Source: CAZDDY01 sp964504455 (GTDB lineage Bacteria; Patescibacteriota; Minisyncoccia; Phycocordibacterales; UBA9973). Taken from it: a stretch of DNA of 15,058 nucleotides. The notes below the pieces were generated by a model. The model was not told the DNA's origin. It saw nothing but the letters and a program-made list of their open reading frames with translations, and searched no databases. The stretch is from the NCBI GenBank assembly GCA_964504455.1, contig CAZDDY010000011.1:1-15058 (forward strand). Direction: 5' to 3'. A program made the position numbers and the translations under genes. Position 1 is the stretch's first letter, and the number at the start of each line of letters is the position of its first letter. Positions 1 through 6,500 of this stretch are shown piece by piece.

Positions 1-25
1 TGTCAATTGGTTCTTGAAATCAGTT

Positions 26-54
26 TTGACAATATAAGAATTTCATACTATAAT
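26..54 (+). promoter_or_regulatory. Perfect sigma70-type promoter
   Basis: TTGACA at 26-31 and TATAAT at 49-54 are separated by exactly 17 bases, matching the housekeeping sigma consensus at all 12 positions. Transcription should start near 61, giving a 5' untranslated region of about 114 bases before the ATG at 175. TGTCAA at 1-6 is the inverted copy of the -35 hexamer, so a dyad spans the upstream side and could be an operator (inference). Confidence 0.85.
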
Positions 55-174
55 TATATTTGAGAATTCCCTTTTAAAAACCAAATCAGCAAATTATGCC
101 ACACACACATTCGCCGTGAATTTAATTTATGGATGGGGTATTATTTATTTTTTTCATACTTAAATTAAAAGAAC

Positions 175-543
175 ATGGCCACAAGAAATCGACTGAGAGA
201 AGTCAACACTGATGAAATGGACCTTTTGGAAATTTCCCAGAAATTCAACTGCCAAAGCGGTACAGTAAGCGGAAAAAATGCCGTACTGTTTACAATGGTT
301 CCCGATGGTATAAAATCCATTGTCGAAAAAAAAATGAGGCAAAAGAAGTTAAACGGTGAACCAGTGAATATTACTGCTGATATCAGAATTTATTCCGAAA
401 ACATGTATCAGGTGGTAAGACGAGCAGTAGATGAAAGACTGCAAATCAAAACCCACTTCGGTATTTATGTAGCACAAGATCCAAGTGCTACACCAGAACG
501 ACCCCTATTCAGCCTCTATGCGGTTCTTCACGAAGAACAATAA
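175..543 (+). CDS. Unrecognised 122-residue protein
   Basis: I do not recognise the family. It is a 122-residue, charged, presumably cytoplasmic protein with no signal peptide, membrane segment or cysteine cluster (one Cys, at about residue 26). The sequence reads as a compact alpha/beta domain: residues 56-62 are Lys/Arg-rich, 65-75 look like a beta strand, 79-92 like an amphipathic helix, and the C-terminus (110-120) like a strand. The ATG at 175 is the only reasonable start, and no Shine-Dalgarno precedes it. It is the only plus-strand gene here, is convergent with the SIMPL gene, and has its own perfect promoter and terminator, so it is a monocistronic and probably highly expressed unit. 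That supports a real gene although the function is unknown. Confidence 0.8.
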   Translation: MATRNRLREVNTDEMDLLEISQKFNCQSGTVSGKNAVLFTMVPDGIKSIVEKKMRQKKLNGEPVNITADIRIYSENMYQVVRRAVDERLQIKTHFGIYVAQDPSATPERPLFSLYAVLHEEQ

Positions 544-550
544 GGCAACA

Positions 551-583
551 AAGCGGACCCTCCCGGGCCCGCTTCTTTTTTTT
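551..583 (+). terminator. Intrinsic terminator of the 122-residue gene
   Basis: AAGCGG at 551-556 pairs with CCGCTT at 569-574. After one A/C mismatch the stem continues as CCC with GGG (558-560 with 565-567), closing a TCCC loop. A T-run (576-583) follows on the plus strand. On the minus strand only a short TGTT follows, so it would stop the convergent SIMPL transcript less efficiently. Confidence 0.85.
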
Positions 584-585
584 GT

Positions 586-1395
586 TTATCTTATTTCGTA
601 CGTAATTGTCACGTATGATGAATATTTATTCTCTCCTTTTGGAAGCTCAACCGGGGTTGCACCTCCTAGACCAGCTGCTTCAAGTTTCATATCACGTGCA
701 TAATACATCGGTGGAATTGCTCCATTTCCATTTTCTGAAAAGTTAACGACACGCACCAAACGGACGCCGAGTTGTTTTGCAAGTATTTTAGCTTTTGTTT
801 CAGCGTCAGCAATTGCTTTTCCTCGTGCTTCATTTTGTATCTCTGTATCATTATCAACAATAAAGTTAGGGCCGGAGAGATTTGTAACACCTTTATCTCC
901 AAGTCCTTGCGAGACAGCACCTGCGTCATCTGCATTTCTAACTTTTACAGAAAAAGATCTACTTGCTTCATATCCACGAATAACTGGCTTCTGTGTAGGA
1001 CACGGATAGGAAAAACATTGAATCTGTGGATAATCATATTGCGGATAAAAATTATCTGAAGTGGTTTTAATATCTTTTTCTTCAACACCTTTTGACTTCA
1101 AGAATTCAACGGCCTCAGTTGTTTTTGTGTTTACATATTCCTGTGCCTCTTTTACAGTTTTTGCTTCTTTGGAAATAGTGAAATTAATTTCTGCAACATC
1201 AGGTACCGCAAATGCTTCACCCTCACCCGAGATACTAATTTGGCTTGTCTCGCCAATCGCGCGTGAAGAGTAGCTATAGTCTTTTATTCCTTGAAGGAAT
1301 TTAACAAAAAAGAAAAGCGAAAGAATGACCAAAAGGAGACCGAAGGTTTTTTGAATCCTTTTATTTGTGAATAAATGAATTGTGCTTTGTTCCAT
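586..1395 (-). CDS. SIMPL-domain (DUF541/YggE-like) membrane-anchored protein
   Basis: This 269-residue protein has a short basic N-terminus, one membrane helix at about residues 16-34, and then an extracytoplasmic SIMPL (DUF541) domain from about 52 to the end. Family features visible are the opening S-I-S-G-E-G-E run (about 53-60), the V-P-D-V-A strand, the long helix with K-E-A-Q near 82-86, and the late A-x-A-x-A-E-T-K-A helix. SIMPL proteins are secreted or periplasmic and have been linked to oxidative stress and envelope functions; no enzymatic role is established. Cys127 and Cys132 (QCFSYPC) lie in a loop and could form a disulfide, which is not a usual family feature. The gene is last in the exporter cluster, 71 bases after the ATPase, with no terminator between them. 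A weak internal promoter in that gap cannot be excluded. Confidence 0.88.
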   Translation of the reverse strand: MEQSTIHLFTNKRIQKTFGLLLVILSLFFFVKFLQGIKDYSYSSRAIGETSQISISGEGEAFAVPDVAEINFTISKEAKTVKEAQEYVNTKTTEAVEFLKSKGVEEKDIKTTSDNFYPQYDYPQIQCFSYPCPTQKPVIRGYEASRSFSVKVRNADDAGAVSQGLGDKGVTNLSGPNFIVDNDTEIQNEARGKAIADAETKAKILAKQLGVRLVRVVNFSENGNGAIPPMYYARDMKLEAAGLGGATPVELPKGENKYSSYVTITYEIR

Positions 1396-1466
1396 ACAAT
1401 ATATATTTTGTTACTTATAATCTCTAAGACGAAGTATACGCGACTCTCTTACAGTAATCCACTAGG

Positions 1467-2141
1467 CTAGTTCATGATATCTGAGACAATCTTTCCATCA
1501 GCTAAAATAATAGTTCTGTGTGCTAACTTTGCATACTCGGGCTCGTGAGTGACCATAACAATAGTCTGGCCTTCCTTATTCAGGTCAAGAAATGCTGACA
1601 ACACATTATCTGAGGTCTCTGAATCAAGATTTGCTGTCGGCTCGTCTGCAAAAATAATCTTTGGTTCATGAGCGATAGCTCGCGCGATTGCGACTCTTTG
1701 CTGTTGACCACCTGAAAGCTGGCTCGGAAGATTATATAATCTGTCACCAAGTCCCACTCGTTCAAGTGCTCGCTTTGCTTGCATAACTGCTTCTCTTTCG
1801 GTCTTCCCTTGCATTAAAAGAGGTGCGACAACATTTTCAAGTGCTGTCAGTGATGGCAAAATTGCATAATCCTGAAAAATATATCCCAAAACTGATAACC
1901 GCATAAATCCTCTTTCTTTTTCCGGAAGTGCTGTTACCAAAACGTTATCGATGTAAATTTCACCCTCTGTTGGCATGTCTAAAAGTCCTAAGTGGTACAG
2001 AAGCGTTGATTTACCTGAACCAGATTTTCCAGTAATTGTAATAAACTGTCCTTCAGGTACTTCAAGATTCACATTGTTTATTGCAACAATTTCTGAATCA
2101 CCATTTTTAAAAATTTTTGATAAGTTCTGTGTTCGTATCAT
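1467..2141 (-). CDS. ABC transporter ATP-binding protein, LolD/MacB type
   Basis: This 224-residue nucleotide-binding domain is complete. It has Walker A G-K-S-G-S-G-K-S-T at 38-46, Q-loop Gln90, signature L-S-G-G-Q at 142-146, Walker B I-I-F-A-D-E at 162-167, D-loop N-L-D, and switch His199. The spacing and the A-N-L-D-S-E-T wording are typical of the LolD/MacB/FtsE group, which powers mechanotransmission-type permeases rather than channel transporters. The gene starts four bases after the permease stop, with AGGAAG about 8 bases upstream of the ATG; this is one of the few convincing Shine-Dalgarno sites in the window. It should form a complex with the adjacent permease and membrane fusion protein. 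The substrate cannot be told from sequence. Confidence 0.95.
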   Translation of the reverse strand: MIRTQNLSKIFKNGDSEIVAINNVNLEVPEGQFITITGKSGSGKSTLLYHLGLLDMPTEGEIYIDNVLVTALPEKERGFMRLSVLGYIFQDYAILPSLTALENVVAPLLMQGKTEREAVMQAKRALERVGLGDRLYNLPSQLSGGQQQRVAIARAIAHEPKIIFADEPTANLDSETSDNVLSAFLDLNKEGQTIVMVTHEPEYAKLAHRTIILADGKIVSDIMN

Positions 2142-2145
2142 ACAA

Positions 2146-3423
2146 TTATCTTCCTAAAATAGCTGAAAGTGTGTTTTGTCTAATAACCAAGCGCGCTGGG
2201 ATGTATCCTGCAATCATTGTTGAAATCAGTAATATTAATGCCTTCATAAATGTGCCAGGAATCGTCGCAACAAGGATTCCATCAGAGAATGGAAAATTAA
2301 TCGGATTTTCAGCAAAAAATGGTTTCAATAAGGCAAAAACAATAACTATGCCGATAATTGAGCCTGCAATAGCGTAAAAGATTGATTGCAAAACATATGA
2401 AATAGTAATAGCCCGAGGAGTAATACCTATGCCTTTCATAATTCCAATGTATCGCCTCCGCGTAATTGCATTTACGAAAATAACAATAAAAATAGTAATT
2501 GCTGCAACCACAAGCCCAATTGAACTAATCGCATTTCCTAGGATTGCAAAGGTGTTTTGGATATCTTTTAAAAACTTAGGCATTGCTTCTTCATGTGTTT
2601 GAACTCGTGCCCACTCACCGACACCGCTTGCCAATAATTGTGATTTCGCAAGAACAGGATCAGAGCCAGGAATAAGCTTTATTGCTATTTGATTTGCATT
2701 AAAATCTGTTCTTCCAATAATTTTTCGAACTTCAGAATCAACCATCAACACTGCAAAATCAAATGTATCAACCTTACTTCCGATAATTCCTTTTACTCTA
2801 TATTCTTTTTCAAAATCTCCAGAAGTAATCTTAATTCGAGAACCGATGTTCACATCTTTGAGTGTCTGAAAACCCGCAGCTTCAATCGGAGTATATTTGT
2901 ACAAAAGATTTTTTCCAATCACGATGCTATCGGTATCTCCTGCCTCAAGAAACGATCCTTCAATCATAAATGAATCTATACCAGAAAAAGCTTTTTCACT
3001 TTTTGGGTCTATACCTAGAAGTGTTCCTCCTGCTCCGTCGCGAAGATCTCCGGGTTTTATCGTTGTTCTATAGTTTGACTCAACACGAGCACTTGAGCTA
3101 TACCGTACCGCAATACCCAAAAAACCAGGTAGGGTTTTGGCGATATCAGAAATCTCAGGAGTTTTTTCAATATATGATTTATTTAAAAACGGTGAAATAA
3201 ATATATCTCCTGAATAGTATTTTTTATCTGCTTCTACTGCTCCTTGTATAAGTCCTACCAATATTCCACTCACAACAACTAAATTAAGAAACGTTAGCGT
3301 CATGACAAAAATGATTAGACTTGTTGTCCATTTGTTCGCCCTTTTTATTTCTCGTTTCGCTAAGTATGTGCCGACTGATAGATCAGTACTGAAACTATGA
3401 TTTTTTGAAAAATGTAGAGACAT
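2146..3423 (-). CDS. FtsX/MacB-type ABC transporter permease
   Basis: The 425-residue protein has the type VII ABC (MacB/LolC/FtsX) layout. A cytoplasmic N-terminal tail leads to TM1 at about 33-60, then a large extracytoplasmic MacB_PCD-like domain at about 65-280, then three C-terminal helices at about 290-320, 338-368 and 388-412. The coupling segment R-R-R-Y-I-G-I-M-K-G-I-G-I lies between TM2 and TM3 and is typical of FtsX family members, where it contacts the ATPase. The start lies three bases after the stop of the membrane fusion protein and the stop lies four bases before the ATPase ATG, so translation is probably coupled. Family knowledge points to extrusion of a peptide, lipoprotein or amphiphile from the outer membrane leaflet; the substrate is unknown. 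Confidence 0.93.
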   Translation of the reverse strand: MSLHFSKNHSFSTDLSVGTYLAKREIKRANKWTTSLIIFVMTLTFLNLVVVSGILVGLIQGAVEADKKYYSGDIFISPFLNKSYIEKTPEISDIAKTLPGFLGIAVRYSSSARVESNYRTTIKPGDLRDGAGGTLLGIDPKSEKAFSGIDSFMIEGSFLEAGDTDSIVIGKNLLYKYTPIEAAGFQTLKDVNIGSRIKITSGDFEKEYRVKGIIGSKVDTFDFAVLMVDSEVRKIIGRTDFNANQIAIKLIPGSDPVLAKSQLLASGVGEWARVQTHEEAMPKFLKDIQNTFAILGNAISSIGLVVAAITIFIVIFVNAITRRRYIGIMKGIGITPRAITISYVLQSIFYAIAGSIIGIVIVFALLKPFFAENPINFPFSDGILVATIPGTFMKALILLISTMIAGYIPARLVIRQNTLSAILGR

Positions 3424-3426
3424 GAA

Positions 3427-5013
3427 CTATTTTGTTCTGAAAAGCACTTTATCGTTTACAGATATGCCACTCACAATCTCAACAAGTCCCCCGTCGCCTG
3501 TTTGTCCGAGAACTACCTCCTGTTCTTTGGTTTTTCCTTTTCGTTCGTCAGTCACAAGAAGAACATATTTTTTTCCATCTCTTTCAGAAACTACTCGAGA
3601 AGGAAGTGTTACCACTTGTGCTTTTTCACTGATGAGTACTGAGGCATTCGCAGTTCCACCCGTTTTTATTGTATCTAGTCCAGTTTGCACTTGTGCCTTT
3701 ATTTTATAATTGACGATATCTCCGTCTAAGGTCGGCGCAAGGTCAATATGAGAAAGGGTTGCTGTAAATACTTCTTCTGGTCCTGATGTGTCTACAGTAA
3801 AAGAAATAACTTGACCGACACGTAAGTCAGAAATTGCCGACTCATTTACGTTTGCCTCAAGAAAAAGTTCTCCGGTATCCTGAAGTACAATGACTACTTT
3901 TTTAGCGTCAACAGATTCCCCTGGCTTTATATCTACTTTGGTAATTGTGCCACTTGCTGGAGCACGAACCACCTTATCTTCATATGCACCTTGTGCGGTT
4001 TGCACTCTTCCTTCAGCAGAAATCACATCTGCCTCTTTTAATGCAAGATCAGCTGGTCGTGCTTGGGCCTTTTTTAAAGCAAGTTCAGCTTTTCTTTGAT
4101 TTACAATTGCTTCTGCGCTTCGAATTGCACTATCGCGGTTTTCTTTTGCAGCTGTATATGCATTTAAGTTTGTAACATATGTACTTGATTGTGTATTCGG
4201 TACTTTTACTGTCCAGCGTGCATTTGAAATCCCAGAGACATCTCTAAAATCAATAAACAAACCTTCTCCACCAAGTGCTTGTGGGGTATTCGAAGTAATG
4301 ACTCCAGTGCTTGATCCGAGTCCTGATACTGAATATGTATACCCTGCTTGAGAAGAAGAAATAGAGATCACGTACTCACCTTGCATTTCTCCGGTATATG
4401 TTCCAGATATTGTTGGTGCATTCGCAGTTGTTGCTCCTCCGTCTTTTGGAGTAGCAATAAGTCCAGTCGACGTCAGTGTGCGAAGCGCATTTGTGACAGC
4501 CAAATTTTCTTTCTTGGTAGTATTTTCAAGATCAATCTCTGCGCTATGTAATTGAGCTTCTGTAACAGCAACCTCCTCATTCGTTGCGCCTTCCTGAATT
4601 TTTAAAAGTGCTGCCTGCGCTGCCTTAAGTGCCCCGAGGGCTTGGTTTAATGTTCCTAATTCTGCCTGAGCGTTCAAGGTAGCAAGTATTTGGCCTTTTG
4701 TTACTTGTTTGCCAACTACAGCAGTAACACTTGAAACTGTGCCAGGTGTATTAAAGCCTAGACCTAAATCAACAATAGAAGTAATGGTTCCACTTGCTTC
4801 AACGGTCTTCTTTAGATCTCGTATTTGAGCAATTTCTACCGTTTCTGTTGCCTCGTTAAATCCATCTGGTTTTAGAATTGATATAAAAATTAACAAGAGT
4901 GGGACTCCAATAACAAGAAGTCTTTTCCAATACTTCTTGAGCCAAGGTTTTTTCGCACGTACAAATTGCATTAACCTACTGATAAAGGTTTTTCTCGCTT
5001 CATGTAATTCCAT
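3427..5013 (-). CDS. HlyD/MacA-type membrane fusion protein with an inserted beta domain
   Basis: This 528-residue periplasmic-adaptor-like protein is longer than typical MacA (about 370-390). It has a basic N-terminus, a membrane anchor at about 31-47, and the first lipoyl half near 72-113. A coiled-coil strand at about 115-183 is followed by an inserted Thr/Ser/Gly-rich, probably beta-sandwich segment at about 184-280, the returning coiled-coil at about 281-347, and the second lipoyl half (V-R-A-P-A-S-G-T-I-T-K-V-D-I-K-P-G-E) at about 349-366. Beta-barrel and membrane-proximal domains run to the end. The insertion sits where the hairpin tip would contact TolC in diderm bacteria. It is the first gene of the exporter operon and has its own extended -10 promoter nine bases upstream of the ATG, so the message is predicted to be leaderless. 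Confidence 0.92.
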   Translation of the reverse strand: MELHEARKTFISRLMQFVRAKKPWLKKYWKRLLVIGVPLLLIFISILKPDGFNEATETVEIAQIRDLKKTVEASGTITSIVDLGLGFNTPGTVSSVTAVVGKQVTKGQILATLNAQAELGTLNQALGALKAAQAALLKIQEGATNEEVAVTEAQLHSAEIDLENTTKKENLAVTNALRTLTSTGLIATPKDGGATTANAPTISGTYTGEMQGEYVISISSSQAGYTYSVSGLGSSTGVITSNTPQALGGEGLFIDFRDVSGISNARWTVKVPNTQSSTYVTNLNAYTAAKENRDSAIRSAEAIVNQRKAELALKKAQARPADLALKEADVISAEGRVQTAQGAYEDKVVRAPASGTITKVDIKPGESVDAKKVVIVLQDTGELFLEANVNESAISDLRVGQVISFTVDTSGPEEVFTATLSHIDLAPTLDGDIVNYKIKAQVQTGLDTIKTGGTANASVLISEKAQVVTLPSRVVSERDGKKYVLLVTDERKGKTKEQEVVLGQTGDGGLVEIVSGISVNDKVLFRTK

Positions 5014-5022
5014 AGTAAAAGG

Positions 5023-5050
5023 AGTATACCAGCCAAACTGTAAAAAACAA
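5023..5050 (-). promoter_or_regulatory. Extended -10 promoter of the exporter operon
   Basis: On the minus strand TGGTATACT (-10 hexamer at 5023-5028) is an extended -10 element. A weak -35 TTGTTT lies at 5045-5050 with a 16-base spacer, inside the U-tract of the FKBP terminator. The -10 ends nine bases before the ATG at 5013, placing the predicted start at A5016 and leaving about three untranslated bases. Confidence 0.65.
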
Positions 5051-5082
5051 AAATGAAGCCCTAAGGCTTCATTTTTGTTTTT
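5043..5082 (-). terminator. Bidirectional terminator after the FKBP gene
   Basis: Perfect 18-bp inverted repeat: 5043-5060 pairs with 5065-5082 around a CTAA loop. The GC-containing core is GAAGCC/GGCTTC, flanked by A/T runs that give a U-tract on both strands. The right arm ends inside the FKBP stop codon (5081-5083). The minus-strand U-tract also holds the candidate -35 of the next operon. Confidence 0.9.
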
Positions 5083-5578
5083 ATTTAAGAATTTTTACGA
5101 GTTCAACATCAAAGACTAATACTGAATCAGGTGGTATAACTCCAGGCCTACCTCCTGCACCGTACGCCATATGAGAAGGAATGGTTAATGTTCTTTTCTC
5201 TCCTTCTTTCATACCTACAATACCCACATCCCAACCAGAAATTACCTCACCTGCTCCTAAAGTAAATTCAAATGGTTTTACGTGATTAAATTTTGGATCG
5301 ACGTTTGAGTCAAATACTGTTCCGCTTGACCAAAGTTTCCCTGTATAATTCATTGAAACTCGATCACCAGCTTTTGCTGTTTCTCCCGATCCTTCTTTAG
5401 TTGTGACCATTTCAAGTGTTGTTGGTTTTGGTGGCATATTCTTGTTTTGTTGATTTGTACTTAGCGGTGAAGAGGCTGACCCCCCAAACCCCTTAAAGAT
5501 TACAAGACCAACGACTATTATAAAAACGATAAATAAAACATTCACGACAATGTTATTTTTTTTATTTTGATTACTCAT
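5081..5578 (-). CDS. Membrane-anchored FKBP-type peptidyl-prolyl cis-trans isomerase
   Basis: The 165-residue protein has an N-terminal anchor (TM about 11-28) and a Ser/Asn/Pro-rich linker to about 55. A single FKBP domain then fills the rest. Visible family landmarks are M-N-Y-T-G-K-L, the F-D-S segment, F-x-F before L-G-A-G-E-V-I-S-G-W-D, then A-Y-G-A-G-G and a final hydrophobic strand. The aromatic pocket residues (Tyr, Phe, Trp) are present, so isomerase activity is expected. Being anchored outside the membrane, it probably helps fold proteins delivered by the Sec pathway. It is monocistronic: a terminator precedes it and another overlaps its stop. TACAAT nine bases before the ATG and the lack of a Shine-Dalgarno predict a leaderless transcript. 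Confidence 0.95.
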   Translation of the reverse strand: MSNQNKKNNIVVNVLFIVFIIVVGLVIFKGFGGSASSPLSTNQQNKNMPPKPTTLEMVTTKEGSGETAKAGDRVSMNYTGKLWSSGTVFDSNVDPKFNHVKPFEFTLGAGEVISGWDVGIVGMKEGEKRTLTIPSHMAYGAGGRPGVIPPDSVLVFDVELVKILK

Positions 5579-5587
5579 ACCGTAGTC

Positions 5588-5615
5588 ATTGTAAAAGATA
5601 TCAATAAAAAAACAA
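5588..5615 (-). promoter_or_regulatory. Promoter of the FKBP gene
   Basis: On the minus strand the -10 is TACAAT (5588-5593), with a weak -35 TTGTTT (5610-5615) 16 bases upstream, within the U-tract of the preceding terminator. The -10 ends nine bases before the ATG at 5578, so the start near G5581 leaves about three untranslated bases. Same hexamer, same spacing and same arrangement as at the exporter operon. Confidence 0.6.
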
Positions 5616-5639
5616 CCCCGAGCGTTAGTCTCGGGATTG
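5606..5639 (-). terminator. Intrinsic terminator of the lysozyme-like gene
   Basis: The stem CCCGAG (5617-5622) with CTCGGG (5630-5635) extends to 10 bp (5613-5622 with 5630-5639) with one mismatch, around loop CGTTAGT. Seven T follow on the minus strand (5606-5612). It lies 13 bases beyond the stop codon. Confidence 0.88.
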
Positions 5640-5652
5640 CTTTAACAGAAGA

Positions 5653-6252
5653 TTAGTCTGTCAGCTCGTAATTTTCAATTATTTTCATGACTTTTGTCAC
5701 TAGGTAGACATAGTCTTTTCTAAATTTTGGAGGATTGTAGGTATTTAGAATCCCTTCAACATCTTTACCGGCATAATGATGATCAGTATCCGGATTGTTT
5801 CCTCCAATATTGTACGCAACTACTTCGATTGCTTCATCAATTGATTTAAATTTAATTTTGCATGATCCCCAGCCGAAGCCGTTGTTTAATCCCGAAGGAT
5901 TTTTACATGCAAACTTATACCCAGTCGACTCTATCATGGCAATGGCAGGAAGTAGGTTCCATGGCAAGTCGTTTTTTTCTGCCTCTTCAACAAACTTCTT
6001 ACCGTAGCCTGCGAGAGGAAGGTTTCGATCGGCAAAATATTTGTCGATCTTTTGTGCCTTCTCGTCCCTGAGTTTCTGTTGGTTATCAGTCTCTGATTTG
6101 AGAAGGAGCCCATTTTCAACTGTCGCTGATACAACTACAGCGGGAGCTTTGTCTCCAACGAAAGCCAATTGGCTTGGGAGAGCAAAGTTTGCTGTCAAAA
6201 TAGGAAGAACAGCAAATATCTGTAGAGGCTGTGCTATCTTTTTGAGATGCAT
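5653..6252 (-). CDS. Secreted lysozyme-like (transglycosylase/glucosaminidase) protein
   Basis: From the ATG at 6252 this is a 199-residue protein that starts with a good signal peptide (M-H-L-K-K, hydrophobic core at about 8-26, small residues after). A linker and a lysozyme-superfamily domain at about 90-195 follow. Visible landmarks are L-L-P-A-I-A-M-I-E-S-T-G with the presumed catalytic Glu, N-P-S-G-L-N, the F-K-S-I-D-E-A-I repeat-like helix, and a late N-T-Y-N-P-P. It should cut peptidoglycan outside the cell. The frame stays open upstream to an ATG at 6366 and a GTG at 6375. I prefer 6252 because the upstream 38 codons would bury the signal peptide, and because the GTG lies before the predicted transcription start. 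A longer product from 6366 (237 residues) remains possible. Confidence 0.8.
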   Translation of the reverse strand: MHLKKIAQPLQIFAVLPILTANFALPSQLAFVGDKAPAVVVSATVENGLLLKSETDNQQKLRDEKAQKIDKYFADRNLPLAGYGKKFVEEAEKNDLPWNLLPAIAMIESTGYKFACKNPSGLNNGFGWGSCKIKFKSIDEAIEVVAYNIGGNNPDTDHHYAGKDVEGILNTYNPPKFRKDYVYLVTKVMKIIENYELTD

Positions 6253-6373
6253 AGTCGAAAGTTGTGCACTTTCAAACCCATAACTGTACTTTTTATTAAA
6301 AAATCCTCGATAAGATGAGGGTTTCAAATAAAAAAACCTGTATTTCAAGCTTGCGCCATACTCCATCAGGTTC
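6253..6373 (-). promoter_or_regulatory. Possible structured 5' leader with two terminator-like hairpins
   Basis: Reading from the predicted start at 6373, AACCTG (6372-6367) pairs with CAGGTT (6340-6335) and runs into seven T (6336-6330). Inside it GGC-GCAA-GCT forms a small GNRA-capped hairpin. Next, CCTC (6320-6317) pairs with GAGG (6308-6305) before six T (6303-6298). AAACCC (6324-6319) can instead pair with GGGTTT (6279-6274), which would disrupt the second hairpin. A third hairpin, GAAAGT/ACTTTC (6273-6257), ends four bases before the ATG. This is the arrangement of an attenuator or riboswitch, but I match it to no known class, and part of it may be coding if translation starts at 6366. 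Confidence 0.4.
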
Positions 6374-6379
6374 ACAAGT

Positions 6380-6408
6380 AGTATAGCAAACTTGGGTCAA
6401 AAAGTCAA
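6380..6408 (-). promoter_or_regulatory. Proximal promoter (P2) of the lysozyme-like gene
   Basis: On the minus strand TTGACT (6403-6408) and TATACT (6380-6385) are 17 bases apart. Start is predicted near G6373, immediately before the first leader hairpin. Confidence 0.75.
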
Positions 6409-6410
6409 TG

Positions 6411-6438
6411 ACTATACAATGGTATTTAATTATGTCAA
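6411..6438 (-). promoter_or_regulatory. Distal promoter (P1) of the lysozyme-like gene
   Basis: On the minus strand TTGACA (6433-6438) and TATAGT (6411-6416) are 16 bases apart, in tandem with P2. The predicted start near 6404 falls in the P2 -35 element, so the two promoters could interfere with each other. Confidence 0.6.
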
Positions 6439-6451
6439 TTTATAGTCTAAA

Positions 6452-6476
6452 AATACCCTTAATTTATAAGGATATT
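6452..6476 (-). terminator. Weak terminator after the pseudopilin gene
   Basis: AATACCCTTA (6452-6461) pairs with TAAGGATATT (6467-6476) over 10 bp, around loop ATTTA. One pair is a G-U wobble in the minus-strand RNA, and five T follow on that strand. The stem is AU-rich, so read-through is likely. Confidence 0.55.
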
Positions 6477-6500
6477 TTAAAAACATATTTTTAGTGTCTA

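Noticed and set aside
1025..1033. Second exact DnaA-box 9-mer
   Set aside because: It lies inside the SIMPL coding sequence with no other box nearby; treated as chance.
6335..6373. CTGATGG...GAAA resembling a hammerhead ribozyme core
   Set aside because: The invariant CUGANGA is broken (G for the last A), the CUG is instead paired with CAG in the outer stem, and no matching cleavage-site helix is visible.
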